Below are positions 1 to 5,785 of a DNA stretch of 5,785 bases, piece after piece. Both the position numbers and the translations under genes were made by a program. This DNA comes from Brevundimonas sp. GTDB taxonomy: Bacteria > Pseudomonadota > Alphaproteobacteria > Caulobacterales > Caulobacteraceae. Positions within the stretch are counted from its first letter, which is position 1, and every line of letters starts with the position of its first letter. The stretch spans positions 1 to 5,785 of the forward strand of contig JAAXIW010000212.1 in the NCBI GenBank assembly GCA_012270135.1. The letters are read 5' to 3'. A model generated the notes under the pieces. The model was not told where the DNA came from, ran no database searches, and worked only from the letters and a program-made list of their open reading frames with translations.

Positions 1-53
1 ATCGTCGTACCCTGTAAGGGGTACCGAGGGTTCGAATCCCTCCGTCTCCGCCA
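1..53 (+). tRNA. tRNA-Ser, 3' part (5' half lies outside the window)
   Basis: This is the 3' half of a class II tRNA. A long variable arm has a 6-bp stem (7-12 GTACCC with 19-24 GGGTAC). It is followed by a perfect 5-bp T stem (26-30 GAGGG with 38-42 CCCTC) around the loop TTCGAAT at 31-37. The acceptor 3' strand CGTCTCC (43-49), discriminator G (50) and encoded CCA (51-53) complete it. A long variable arm with a G discriminator fits serine rather than leucine or tyrosine. The anticodon lies outside the window; the preceding bases loosely resemble GCT-type serine tRNAs, but that is a guess. The gene faces the convergent M42 peptidase gene, only 18 bp away. Confidence 0.93.
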
Positions 54-71
54 GACCTTTCCTTCAAGAAT

Positions 72-1190
72 TCAGCTTTCTTCCACCGGCTGGTGGGTGA
101 AGCCCTTGATGCCGCTCAGGGGGCGCAGGTCGCGTTCGATCTCCACCTCGCTCTCGGCATAGGCGATCAGAAGCCGGGCAAGGTCGACCAGGGCGCTGCC
201 GTGGATGCGCTCGTAGCCGTGGCTGGCGTCGATCCCGAAGGTCAGCAGGGCCGTGCGGATGTCGGCGCCCGCCTCCAGCGCCGAGGCGGAATCCGACCGG
301 TAATAGCGGAACACATCCTTCTGGTGCGGTATGCCATGGTCGACCGCCAACTGGGCCAGCTTGCGCGACAGGTGCCAGTCGAACGGCCCGGTCTGGTCGG
401 CCATGGCGATGGTGACGCCGAACTCCGAGGAATTCTGGCCCGGTGCGGTGGTGCCGTTGTCGATCGTCACCATCGAGGCGACGTCGGGAACCAGCACGGA
501 CGAGGCGCCGTGGCCGACCTCCTCGGCGATAGTGAACAGCCACCAGGTGTCGACCGTCGGCGTGCGTTCCTCGCGGATCATGCACTCCAGCGCCGCCAGC
601 AGGGTGGCGACGCCGGCCTTGTCGTCGAGGTGGCGCGAGACGATGAAGCCCGAGTCCATGAACTCCGGCTGCGGGTCGATCGCCACGATGTCGCCGATCT
701 CGACGCCCAGCCCGCGCGTGTCCTGCGCATTGTGGGTCACGGCGTCGATGCGCAGCTCGACCTGGCGCCAGTTGACCGGCTGGGTGTCGACCTCCTCGTT
801 GAAGGTGTGTCCCGACGCCTTGAGCGGCAGGATGGTGCCCCGATAGGCGCCGCCTTCGGAAAAGACGGTCGCCCGCGCGCCCTCGGCGAACCGCGACGAC
901 CAGTGGCCGATGGGCACCAGCTCCAGCCGGCCGTTCTCCTTCACCGACTTCACCTGAGCCCCCAGGGTGTCGACGTGGGCGACCATGGCGCGGGCGGGCT
1001 TGGAGTCCCGGCCGGGCAGCCGCGCCCGGATCGCGCCGCGCCGGGTCAGCTCATAGCTCAGCCCCAGCCGTTCCAGCTCCCGGCAGAGCAGCCAGACGGC
1101 CTCGTCCGTATAGCCCGTCGGGCTGGGCGTGTTCAGCAACTCGCCGAGCCGGGCCTTCAGATAGTCGAGATCGATCGCGGGACGGGACAA
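72..1190 (-). CDS. Osmoprotectant NAGGN-system M42-family metallopeptidase
   Basis: A 372-residue cytosolic metallo-aminopeptidase-like hydrolase of family M42, of the subgroup that accompanies NAGGN synthesis genes (third gene of the 'trio'). All expected dinuclear-metal and catalytic positions are visible: H72 in AHVDTLG, the D189/D190 pair in HLDDKAG, E223 (general base) and E224 in AEEVGHG, D244 in TIDNG and H324 in SHGYER. No signal peptide is visible, and the length is normal for M42 enzymes. The start is TTG. An in-frame TGA lies at 1203-1205, no ATG lies between, and GAAGGAG (1196-1202) sits 5 nt upstream of the TTG. The gene follows ngg after 23 bp, so it is very probably co-transcribed. 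Its true substrate is not established. Trimming or recycling of NAGGN or of an acetylated dipeptide is inference from context. Confidence 0.93.
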   Translation of the reverse strand: MSRPAIDLDYLKARLGELLNTPSPTGYTDEAVWLLCRELERLGLSYELTRRGAIRARLPGRDSKPARAMVAHVDTLGAQVKSVKENGRLELVPIGHWSSRFAEGARATVFSEGGAYRGTILPLKASGHTFNEEVDTQPVNWRQVELRIDAVTHNAQDTRGLGVEIGDIVAIDPQPEFMDSGFIVSRHLDDKAGVATLLAALECMIREERTPTVDTWWLFTIAEEVGHGASSVLVPDVASMVTIDNGTTAPGQNSSEFGVTIAMADQTGPFDWHLSRKLAQLAVDHGIPHQKDVFRYYRSDSASALEAGADIRTALLTFGIDASHGYERIHGSALVDLARLLIAYAESEVEIERDLRPLSGIKGFTHQPVEES

Positions 1191-1195
1191 GGTCG

Positions 1196-1202
1196 CTCCT
1201 TC
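1196..1202 (-). promoter_or_regulatory. Ribosome binding site that fixes the TTG start of the M42 peptidase
   Basis: Read on the - strand this is GAAGGAG, followed by CGACC and then TTG at 1190-1188. The near-consensus Shine-Dalgarno at ideal spacing supports TTG as the real initiation codon. The frame upstream is closed by a TGA at 1203-1205. Confidence 0.8.
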
Positions 1203-1213
1203 TCACTTCAGAC

Positions 1214-2986
1214 TCAAGCGTCGGGCCGTCCGGCGATGCGCGCCGCCGCCGGCGCCGACAGCGGGAACAGCAGGTCGATGAAACGCTCGGCCGTCGGCTG
1301 CGGTTCGTGGTTGGCCAGGCCGGGACGTTCGTTGGCCTCGATGAAGGCGTAGTCCGGCTGGCGGGGCGATTTCACCATCAGGTCGATGCCCGTCACCGGA
1401 ATGTCGATGGCCCGGGCGGCAGCCACCGCGGCGCGGATCAGTTCCGGGTGAACCTCTTCCGTGACGTCGTGGATGGTCCCGCCGAGATGGAGGTTGGCGG
1501 CCTTGCGCACCATCACCTCCTCGCCCTCCGGGGCCACGTCGTCCAGCCCGTAGCCGGCCTCGGCCAAGGTCCGCACGGTCTCGGCGTCGAGGGGGATCTT
1601 CGACTCCCCGCCGGTCGCCGCCGCCCGTCGCCGGCTCTGATGCTCGATCAGGGCCCGCAGGGTCGAGCGGCCGTCGCCGAAGACGCGGGGAGGGCGGCGC
1701 AGGGCGCAGGCCACCACCCTGTAATCGATGACCACCAGACGCAGGTCTTCTCCCTGCACCTGTTCCTCGATCAGCACCGCGGAACAGGTCTTCCGCGCTT
1801 CGGCCAGGGCCGCCTCGACCGCCTTCAAGTCGGTCAGTCCCACGGCGACGCCGCGTCCCTGTTCCCCGCGCGCGGGCTTCACCACCAAGGCCCCGTGAGA
1901 CTTCAGCGCCGCCTCGATCGCCGCCGGGTCGTCGGCGTCGATCCGCTCGGGAACGCGGACGCCCGCGGCTTCGACGATCCGCCGCGTCATCCGCTTGTCG
2001 TCGCAGATGCTCAGCGCCACGGCGCTGGTCAGTTCCGACAGGCTCTCCCGGCAACGCACGGACCGCCCGCCCCAGCTCAGCCGGAACAGCCCGCCCTCGG
2101 CGTCGATGATGTCGGTGTGGATGCCCCGCCGCCGCGCCTCGTCGACGATGATCCGGGCGTAGGGGTTGAGGTCGAGATCGTCGGTCGGTCCGACGAACAG
2201 CACCTCGTTGATCGGATTCTTCCGCTTCACCCCGAAGAAGTGGACCCGCCGGAAGCCCAGCTTCTCGTACAGGGCGATGGCCTGCCGGTTGTCGTGCATC
2301 ACCGACAAATCCATGTAGGCCAGTCCCTGGGTCGCGAAATGCTCGGCCAGCCGCCGCACGAGCGCCTCGCCGATGCCCGGCTGGGTCGCCTGCGGATCGA
2401 CCGCCAGGCACCACAGCGACGAGCCGCATTCGGGGTCGTCGAAGGCGCGGGCGTGGTTGACGCCGGTCACCGTGCCGATCACCGCCCCGGTCGCGCTGTC
2501 CTCGGCCACCAGATAGGTCAGCGTGCGGTCGTCCCGGTGCGACCACAGGAAGTCCGCCGGCGCTTGGACCATCCGGCGCTTGGCGTAGATTTCGTTGACC
2601 GCCTCGGCGTCCGTCTCCGAGGTCAGCCGCCGCACGCTGAAGCCACGCGGCTGGCGCCGGCTTGGCCGATAGGTCGCCAGCTCCAGCCGGTAGGTGTGAG
2701 ACGGGTCGAGGAAGAGTTCCTGCGGCGCCGACGCCAGCAGCACGTGCGGATTGCGGACATAAAAGGCGATGTCGCGCCGGTCCGGCCCTTCGGCGCGGAG
2801 GGTCTCCACCAGCGGTTCGGCCGTCTTGAAGGTTTGGGCGAACAGGAGCCGGCCCCAGCCACAGTCGAGCACGGCATTGGGTCGCGGCGCGCCTTCTCCC
2901 GCCTGCACCGGCGGCTTCAGCCCCTCGTGGCGCAGCCGCTTCAACCGGTGCGCCCTGGCGCGGACGGGACGGACGTCAGAGGCCAT
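1214..2986 (-). CDS. ngg: N-acetylglutaminylglutamine synthetase (GNAT acetyltransferase fused to ATP-grasp ligase)
   Basis: A 590-residue cytosolic enzyme of NAGGN biosynthesis. It is thought to join two glutamines with ATP and acetylate the product from acetyl-CoA. Residues about 36-105 form an N-terminal segment of unclear function (DCGWGRLLFA near 41-50, LFLDPSHTYRLEL at 91-103). Residues about 116-250 are a GNAT domain with the acetyl-CoA loop PGIGEALVRRL at 203-213 and the NRQAIALYEKLGFRRV signature at 233-248. Residues about 310-575 are an ATP-grasp domain close to the cyanophycin synthetase type: ALVVKPARGEQGRGV (366-380), IEEQVQGEDLRLVVID (406-421), RPPRVFGDGRSTLRALI (431-447), and FIEANERPGLANH (548-560), whose E550 and N552 are probable Mg ligands. 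The ATG start overlaps the asnO 3' end by 11 bp and lacks a clear Shine-Dalgarno, so translational coupling is likely. The symbol follows Sinorhizobium ngg. Confidence 0.95.
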   Translation of the reverse strand: MASDVRPVRARAHRLKRLRHEGLKPPVQAGEGAPRPNAVLDCGWGRLLFAQTFKTAEPLVETLRAEGPDRRDIAFYVRNPHVLLASAPQELFLDPSHTYRLELATYRPSRRQPRGFSVRRLTSETDAEAVNEIYAKRRMVQAPADFLWSHRDDRTLTYLVAEDSATGAVIGTVTGVNHARAFDDPECGSSLWCLAVDPQATQPGIGEALVRRLAEHFATQGLAYMDLSVMHDNRQAIALYEKLGFRRVHFFGVKRKNPINEVLFVGPTDDLDLNPYARIIVDEARRRGIHTDIIDAEGGLFRLSWGGRSVRCRESLSELTSAVALSICDDKRMTRRIVEAAGVRVPERIDADDPAAIEAALKSHGALVVKPARGEQGRGVAVGLTDLKAVEAALAEARKTCSAVLIEEQVQGEDLRLVVIDYRVVACALRRPPRVFGDGRSTLRALIEHQSRRRAAATGGESKIPLDAETVRTLAEAGYGLDDVAPEGEEVMVRKAANLHLGGTIHDVTEEVHPELIRAAVAAARAIDIPVTGIDLMVKSPRQPDYAFIEANERPGLANHEPQPTAERFIDLLFPLSAPAAARIAGRPDA

Positions 2987-4751
2987 GCCGCTGCATCCAC
3001 ATCTCGAGGATGGCGACCTGCCACAGCTCCGAACCGCGCAGGGGCGTGATGTGCGCCGCCGGATCGGCGAACAGGGTGTCGAGATAGTCGGGATTGAACA
3101 GCCCGCGCTCGCGCGCCGCCTGATTGGTCAGCGCCTCGCGCACCATCTCCAGATACGGCCCCTCGATATATTTCAGGGCCGGGACGGGGAAATAGCCCTT
3201 CTTGCGATCGATGACCTCGGACGGGACGACCAGCCGCGCCGCTTCCTTCAGCACGCCCTTGCCGCCCTGGCTCAGCTTGTGCTCCGGCGGGATGCGCCCG
3301 GCCAGTTCGACCAGCTCATGGTCGAGGAAGGGCACCCGCGCCTCCAGGCCCCAGGCCATGGTCATGTTGTCGACCCGCTTCACCGGGTCGTCGACCAGCA
3401 TCACCTGGCTGGCCAGCCGCAGCGCCTTGTCCACCGGCGTCGCGGCGCCCGGCTGGGCGAAATGCGCTTCGACCAGCGCCCGGCTGACGTCGGTGTCGGC
3501 CATGAAGGCCCCGTTCAGCTGGCTTTTCAGCGTCTCGTGGCTGCGGTCGAAGAAGGCCTTGGCATAGGTGTCGACCGGATCGGCCGCATCGACCATCGGC
3601 GGGTACCAGTGATAGCCCGCGAACACCTCGTCGGCGCCCTGTCCGGACTGCACCACCTTGATGTGTTTCGAGACCTCCTGGCTGAGCAGGTAGAAGCCAA
3701 CGTTGTCATAGCTGACCATCGGTTCCGACATCGCCCCGATCGTGCCGGGCAGGGCCTCCATCAGCCGCTGGTGCGGCACGAAGATCTGGTGATGCTTCGT
3801 CCCGTAGTGGTTGGCGATCAGGTCGGAGTAGACGAACTCGTCGCCCTGTTCGCCGTTGGCCGCCTCGAACCCGACCGAAAAGGTCATCAGGTCCTTCTGG
3901 CCCAGTTCGGCCAGCAGTCCGACCACCAGGCTGGAATCGACCCCGCCCGACAGCAGCACCCCCACCGGCACATCGGCGACCATGCGGCGCTTCACCGCCA
4001 CGCGCAGGCTGTCCAGCACCTGGTCGCGCCAGTCCTCGGCCGTCAGTCCGGCGTCTTCCGGCCGCCGCGTCATGTCCGGCCGCCAGTAGATCCGCTCCCG
4101 CGAGGTCCCGTCCGGCTCGATCACCCGGATCGTGGCGGCGGGGAACTTCTTTACGCCTTTCAATATGGTGTGCGGCGGCGGCACGACCGCGTGGAAGGTC
4201 ATGTAGTGGTGCAGGCCGACCGGATCGATCGCGGTGTCGACGTCGCCCGCCGCGATCAGCGCCGGCAGGCTCGAGGCAAAGCGCAGCCGCTTACCCTTTT
4301 CGGACAGATACAGCGGCTTGATGCCGAACCGGTCGCGGGCGATCACCACCCGTCCGCTGTCGCGTTCGTGCAGGACGAAGGCGAACATCCCCTTGAAGCG
4401 CTCGACGCAGGCCTCGCCCCAGACCTTCCACGCCTTGATGATCACCTCGGTGTCGCCGTGCGAGAAGAAGCGGTGCCCCAAGCCCTCAAGCTCGGCGCGG
4501 AGTTCCGGGTAGTTGTAGATGCAGCCGTTGAAGGCCAGCGTCACGCCCAGGTCGGAATCGACCATCGGCTGCTGCGCCTTTTCCGACAGGTCGATGATCT
4601 TCAGCCGCCGGTGACCCATGCCCACCGGGCCGCGCATCACGATGCCCGATCCGTCCGGTCCTCTTGGCGAGAGCGCATCCGTCATCCGCTGAACCGCGCC
4701 GGCGTCGGCCGGCCGTCCGTCGAAATTGATCTCGCCGCTCAGACCGCACAT
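2976..4751 (-). CDS. asnO: N-acetylglutaminylglutamine amidotransferase (asparagine synthase family)
   Basis: A 591-residue glutamine-dependent amidotransferase that converts the carboxyl end of N-acetylglutaminylglutamine to the amide, giving the osmolyte NAGGN. Residues 2 to about 215 are a class II glutaminase domain: nucleophile Cys2 (MCGLSGEI), GHRRL (46-50, R49), FNGCIYN (74-80), SHGDTE (97-102, D100) and RDRFGIKPLY (139-148). Residues about 235-560 are the asparagine-synthase synthetase domain: PPi-loop SGGVDS (268-273), SGQGADEVFAGY (369-380) and WGLEARVPFLDHE (467-479). The start at 4751 is chosen because it exposes Cys2 and has AAGGAGG just upstream; the open frame to about 5000 would bury the nucleophile. 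The position where AsnB enzymes have NGEIYN carries Cys77 instead of Glu. Asparagine synthetase AsnB is the alternative, but the direct neighbours ngg and M42 make the NAGGN role far more likely. Confidence 0.95.
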   Translation of the reverse strand: MCGLSGEINFDGRPADAGAVQRMTDALSPRGPDGSGIVMRGPVGMGHRRLKIIDLSEKAQQPMVDSDLGVTLAFNGCIYNYPELRAELEGLGHRFFSHGDTEVIIKAWKVWGEACVERFKGMFAFVLHERDSGRVVIARDRFGIKPLYLSEKGKRLRFASSLPALIAAGDVDTAIDPVGLHHYMTFHAVVPPPHTILKGVKKFPAATIRVIEPDGTSRERIYWRPDMTRRPEDAGLTAEDWRDQVLDSLRVAVKRRMVADVPVGVLLSGGVDSSLVVGLLAELGQKDLMTFSVGFEAANGEQGDEFVYSDLIANHYGTKHHQIFVPHQRLMEALPGTIGAMSEPMVSYDNVGFYLLSQEVSKHIKVVQSGQGADEVFAGYHWYPPMVDAADPVDTYAKAFFDRSHETLKSQLNGAFMADTDVSRALVEAHFAQPGAATPVDKALRLASQVMLVDDPVKRVDNMTMAWGLEARVPFLDHELVELAGRIPPEHKLSQGGKGVLKEAARLVVPSEVIDRKKGYFPVPALKYIEGPYLEMVREALTNQAARERGLFNPDYLDTLFADPAAHITPLRGSELWQVAILEMWMQRHGL

Positions 4752-4755
4752 GGGC

Positions 4756-4762
4756 CCTCCTT
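4756..4762 (-). promoter_or_regulatory. Ribosome binding site of asnO
   Basis: On the - strand this reads AAGGAGG, 4 nt before the ATG at 4751-4749. It is a near-perfect Shine-Dalgarno. It decides the start in favour of the protein beginning MCGLSGEI rather than the longer open frame upstream. Confidence 0.85.
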
Positions 4763-4783
4763 GAAATGTGGAAGCAGCGTGTA

Positions 4784-4811
4784 GATATGGTTTGTGCACT
4801 AAAGAGTTCAA
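4784..4811 (-). promoter_or_regulatory. Candidate asnO-ngg-M42 operon promoter
   Basis: On the - strand TTGAAC (4811-4806) could be a -35 element. ACCATATC (4791-4784), 14 nt further on, matches five of the seven fixed positions of the Caulobacter-type -10 pattern GCTANAWC. Transcription would begin near 4777, leaving a leader of about 25 nt that contains the asnO ribosome binding site. The -10 match is only partial, so this is a proposal from pattern and position. The rightward MarR promoter must lie in the same 64 bp; TTGAAA at 4761-4766 with TGTAGATA at 4780-4787 is a weaker candidate for it. Confidence 0.45.
4791..4802. promoter_or_regulatory. Imperfect palindrome, candidate MarR-family operator
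   Basis: TTTGTGCACTAA is a 12-bp inverted repeat centred between 4796 and 4797, with five of six base pairs matching (TTnGTGCACnAA). Further weak pairing continues outwards to about 4784-4809. The right half ends CTAA, as in SlyA-type MarR sites (TTAG...CTAA). It sits between the proposed -35 and -10 of asnO and 13 bp before the MarR start codon, so a bound protein could block both divergent promoters. Binding by the adjacent regulator is inferred from position and symmetry only. Confidence 0.5.
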
Positions 4812-4815
4812 CCCG

Positions 4816-5280
4816 ATGACCGCGCTTTCCGAACCGGCGACGGCCGATCCGACCGCCTCCTTGGTCCGCTCGGTGCGTCGCATCGCCCAGGCTATCGACG
4901 TCCGGTCGCGAGAGATTTCGCGGCTGGCCGGCCTGACCTTGCCCCAACTGCTGGTGCTCCAGTCGATCCGCGCGCTCGGGGAAGTCAGCACCACCGCCAT
5001 CTCCCGGGACGTCTCAATGTCCGCCCCGACGGTCGTGGCTGTGCTCGACCGGCTGGAGGCGAGGGGCCTGATCGTCCGCTACCGCTCGGCCACCGACCGC
5101 CGGGTGGTTCATGCCCGCCTTACCGAATCCGGTCTCGCGGCGCTAACCGACGCGCCCGGCCTGATGGGCGCCGATGCGCTGCGGCGTTGGTCCGCCCTGC
5201 CGCCTGACCGGCAGCAGACCATGGCCGGGGCCATGGCGATATTCGCCGACCTTATCGCCGGGGCGCCGCGCCCTTCCTGA
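4816..5280 (+). CDS. MarR-family winged helix-turn-helix transcriptional regulator
   Basis: A 154-residue DNA-binding regulator of normal MarR length, expected to act as a dimer on a palindromic operator. The winged helix spans about residues 40-108: helices around TLPQLLVLQSIRALG (41-55) and TTAISRDVS (59-67), a recognition helix around SAPTVVAVLDRLEARGLI (69-86), and the wing with the family's DRR at 94-96 in YRSATDRRVVHARLTESG. The N- and C-terminal helices would form the dimer interface. ATG 4816 is preferred with a weak AAAGAG (4801-4806) upstream; an in-frame GTG at 4768 would add 16 unlikely residues and run the gene through the shared promoter. It is divergent from asnO, with 64 bp between starts, and so probably controls the NAGGN operon and itself. 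The ligand is unknown. Its 3' end overlaps the convergent PepSY gene by 29 bp. Confidence 0.9.
   Translation: MTALSEPATADPTASLVRSVRRIAQAIDVRSREISRLAGLTLPQLLVLQSIRALGEVSTTAISRDVSMSAPTVVAVLDRLEARGLIVRYRSATDRRVVHARLTESGLAALTDAPGLMGADALRRWSALPPDRQQTMAGAMAIFADLIAGAPRPS
5219..5236. repeat. Perfect 8-bp inverted repeat near the MarR/PepSY convergent ends
   Basis: CCATGGCC and GGCCATGG are separated by GG, inside the end of the MarR coding region and 15 bp beyond the stop codon of the leftward PepSY gene. In RNA it could form a GC-rich hairpin (about 7 bp with a 4-nt loop). No T-run follows on either strand, so it is not a standard intrinsic terminator. It may simply reflect codons for Met-Ala-Gly-Ala-Met-Ala. 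Confidence 0.4.
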
Positions 5281-5785
5281 CCGCCCGCCGCCGCGACCCG
5301 CCCAGTCGCTGGCGCAGGAAGGCCCACAGGCCGACGCCCCCCAGCACGGCGAGGGCGAGGCCAGACAGCACCGTCACTGATTCATAGATCCAGCCCCCGA
5401 CCGCGCCGGCGTGCAGCGGATAGATGGCGTGGACGGCGCGCTCGCCGCCGGTCAGGGTCTGGGCGTCGGTGGCCCGCGCGACGCCGCTCGTGGCCGGATC
5501 GATCAGCATCGTGGTGCGGCCGTGAGGGGGCCATTCCCCCGGCTGCGTCAGGCGGATCGAGGCCGGCTTGCCCGGCGACGACGGCCAGCTGGCCAGGCGC
5601 AGGGTGGCGTCAGGGAAGCGGGCCTGGGCGGCGATGAGGGCGGCCGGCCAGTCGATGTCGCCGGTCCCGACCACGGGCGGCGGCGGCGGTTCGGGCGCGT
5701 TCGGGGCCAGCAGGGCCCGGGCCTGATCGTGGAACACCATCCCCGCCCCGGTCAGGCAGAACACCAGCACCGGCACGGCGGTGAT
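5252..5785 (-). CDS. PepSY-associated transmembrane protein, C-terminal part (N-terminus outside the window)
   Basis: The frame is open to the window edge, so the 177 visible residues are the C-terminal part of a longer membrane protein. In order they show a hydrophobic segment starting at the edge (about residues 1-18, including VPVLVFCLTGAGMVF) and a proline-rich linker (EPPPPPVV). A PepSY-like extracytoplasmic region of about 60 residues follows (DIDWPAALIAAQARFPDATL onward). The signature YPLHAGAVGGWIYE (about 122-135) then leads into a last membrane helix around VTVLSGLALAVLGGVGLWAFL (137-157) and an Arg/Lys-rich cytoplasmic tail. This arrangement is typical of the PepSY_TM family, often called iron-regulated membrane proteins and found near siderophore uptake genes. 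No such neighbour is visible here, and a link to NAGGN is not supported. The TAA stop lies inside the 3' end of the MarR gene. Confidence 0.82.
   Translation of the reverse strand: MTAVPVLVFCLTGAGMVFHDQARALLAPNAPEPPPPPVVGTGDIDWPAALIAAQARFPDATLRLASWPSSPGKPASIRLTQPGEWPPHGRTTMLIDPATSGVARATDAQTLTGGERAVHAIYPLHAGAVGGWIYESVTVLSGLALAVLGGVGLWAFLRQRLGGSRRRAVRKGAAPRR

Noticed and set aside
1..53. tRNA-Ser 3' end as an attachment site of an integrated element, with the operon as cargo
   Set aside because: I saw no repeat of the tRNA 3' end elsewhere in the window, no integrase and no clear change in base composition. The flanks are not visible, so there is no positive evidence.
1..53. 3' end of tmRNA
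   Set aside because: The long paired variable arm and G discriminator fit tRNA-Ser. tmRNA has an alanine-type acceptor with an A discriminator.
83..96. Hairpin CCACC/GGTGG with a GGCT loop, as a terminator for the tRNA or the operon
   Set aside because: It lies within the M42 coding end, is short, and has no T-run after it on either strand.
1203..2546. A 447-residue - strand frame inside ngg
   Set aside because: It is a frame-shifted shadow of ngg. The ngg frame carries the GNAT and ATP-grasp motifs, and this one is Arg/Gly-rich without motifs.
93..4784. Long + strand open frames opposite the operon (about 93-1352, 1307-3049 and 2769-4784)
   Set aside because: They run antisense to genes with clear motifs and give low-complexity Arg/Gly/His/Asp-rich translations with no recognisable domains. 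This is the usual by-product of high-GC third codon positions on the other strand.
4768..4815. GTG start at 4768 for the MarR gene
   Set aside because: It would place the coding region across the shared promoter and palindrome and add 16 residues unlike MarR N-termini. ATG 4816 gives a normal length.
4752..5000. An N-terminal extension of asnO up to 5000
   Set aside because: It would bury the catalytic Cys2, ignore the strong AAGGAGG at 4756-4762, and overlap the MarR coding region.
5252..5785. PepSY transmembrane protein as a part of the NAGGN system, such as an osmolyte exporter or sensor
   Set aside because: It is convergent with the MarR gene and not in the operon. PepSY_TM proteins are usually linked to iron or redox functions. 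Nothing in the sequence ties it to the osmolyte.

Overview
The window is GC-rich bacterial chromosome, tightly packed with genes. It most resembles an alphaproteobacterium, possibly of the Caulobacterales. This is an inference from the gene content, the base composition and a divergent promoter that partly fits the Caulobacter-type -35/-10 pattern. No rRNA or other phylogenetic marker is present, so the genus is not fixed.

Layout from left to right: (1) the 3' half of a tRNA-Ser gene (1-53, + strand). (2) A three-gene operon on the - strand, read from right to left: asnO (4751-2976), ngg (2986-1214) and an M42-family metallopeptidase (1190-72). (3) A 64-bp divergent intergenic region (4752-4815) holding a candidate asnO promoter, a strong asnO Shine-Dalgarno and an imperfect palindrome that could be a MarR-type operator. 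(4) A MarR-family regulator gene on the + strand (4816-5280). (5) The 3' part of a gene for a PepSY-associated transmembrane protein on the - strand (5785-5252, cut by the window edge), whose end overlaps the MarR gene tail to tail by 29 bp. No gene-free stretch exceeds 300 bases.

The three-gene operon is the known osmoprotectant system for N-acetylglutaminylglutamine amide (NAGGN). From established knowledge, Ngg (acetyltransferase fused to an ATP-grasp ligase) makes the acetylated Gln-Gln dipeptide, and AsnO (asparagine-synthetase-like, glutamine-dependent) amidates it to the neutral compatible solute. The M42 peptidase is a regular third member of the cluster with no settled role. It keeps all metal and catalytic residues here, so turnover of NAGGN or a related peptide is a reasonable guess. 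The divergent MarR gene, with a palindrome between the putative -35 and -10 of asnO, suggests local repression of the operon and possible autoregulation. That link is an inference and is the least described part of the window. I found no wholly new system.
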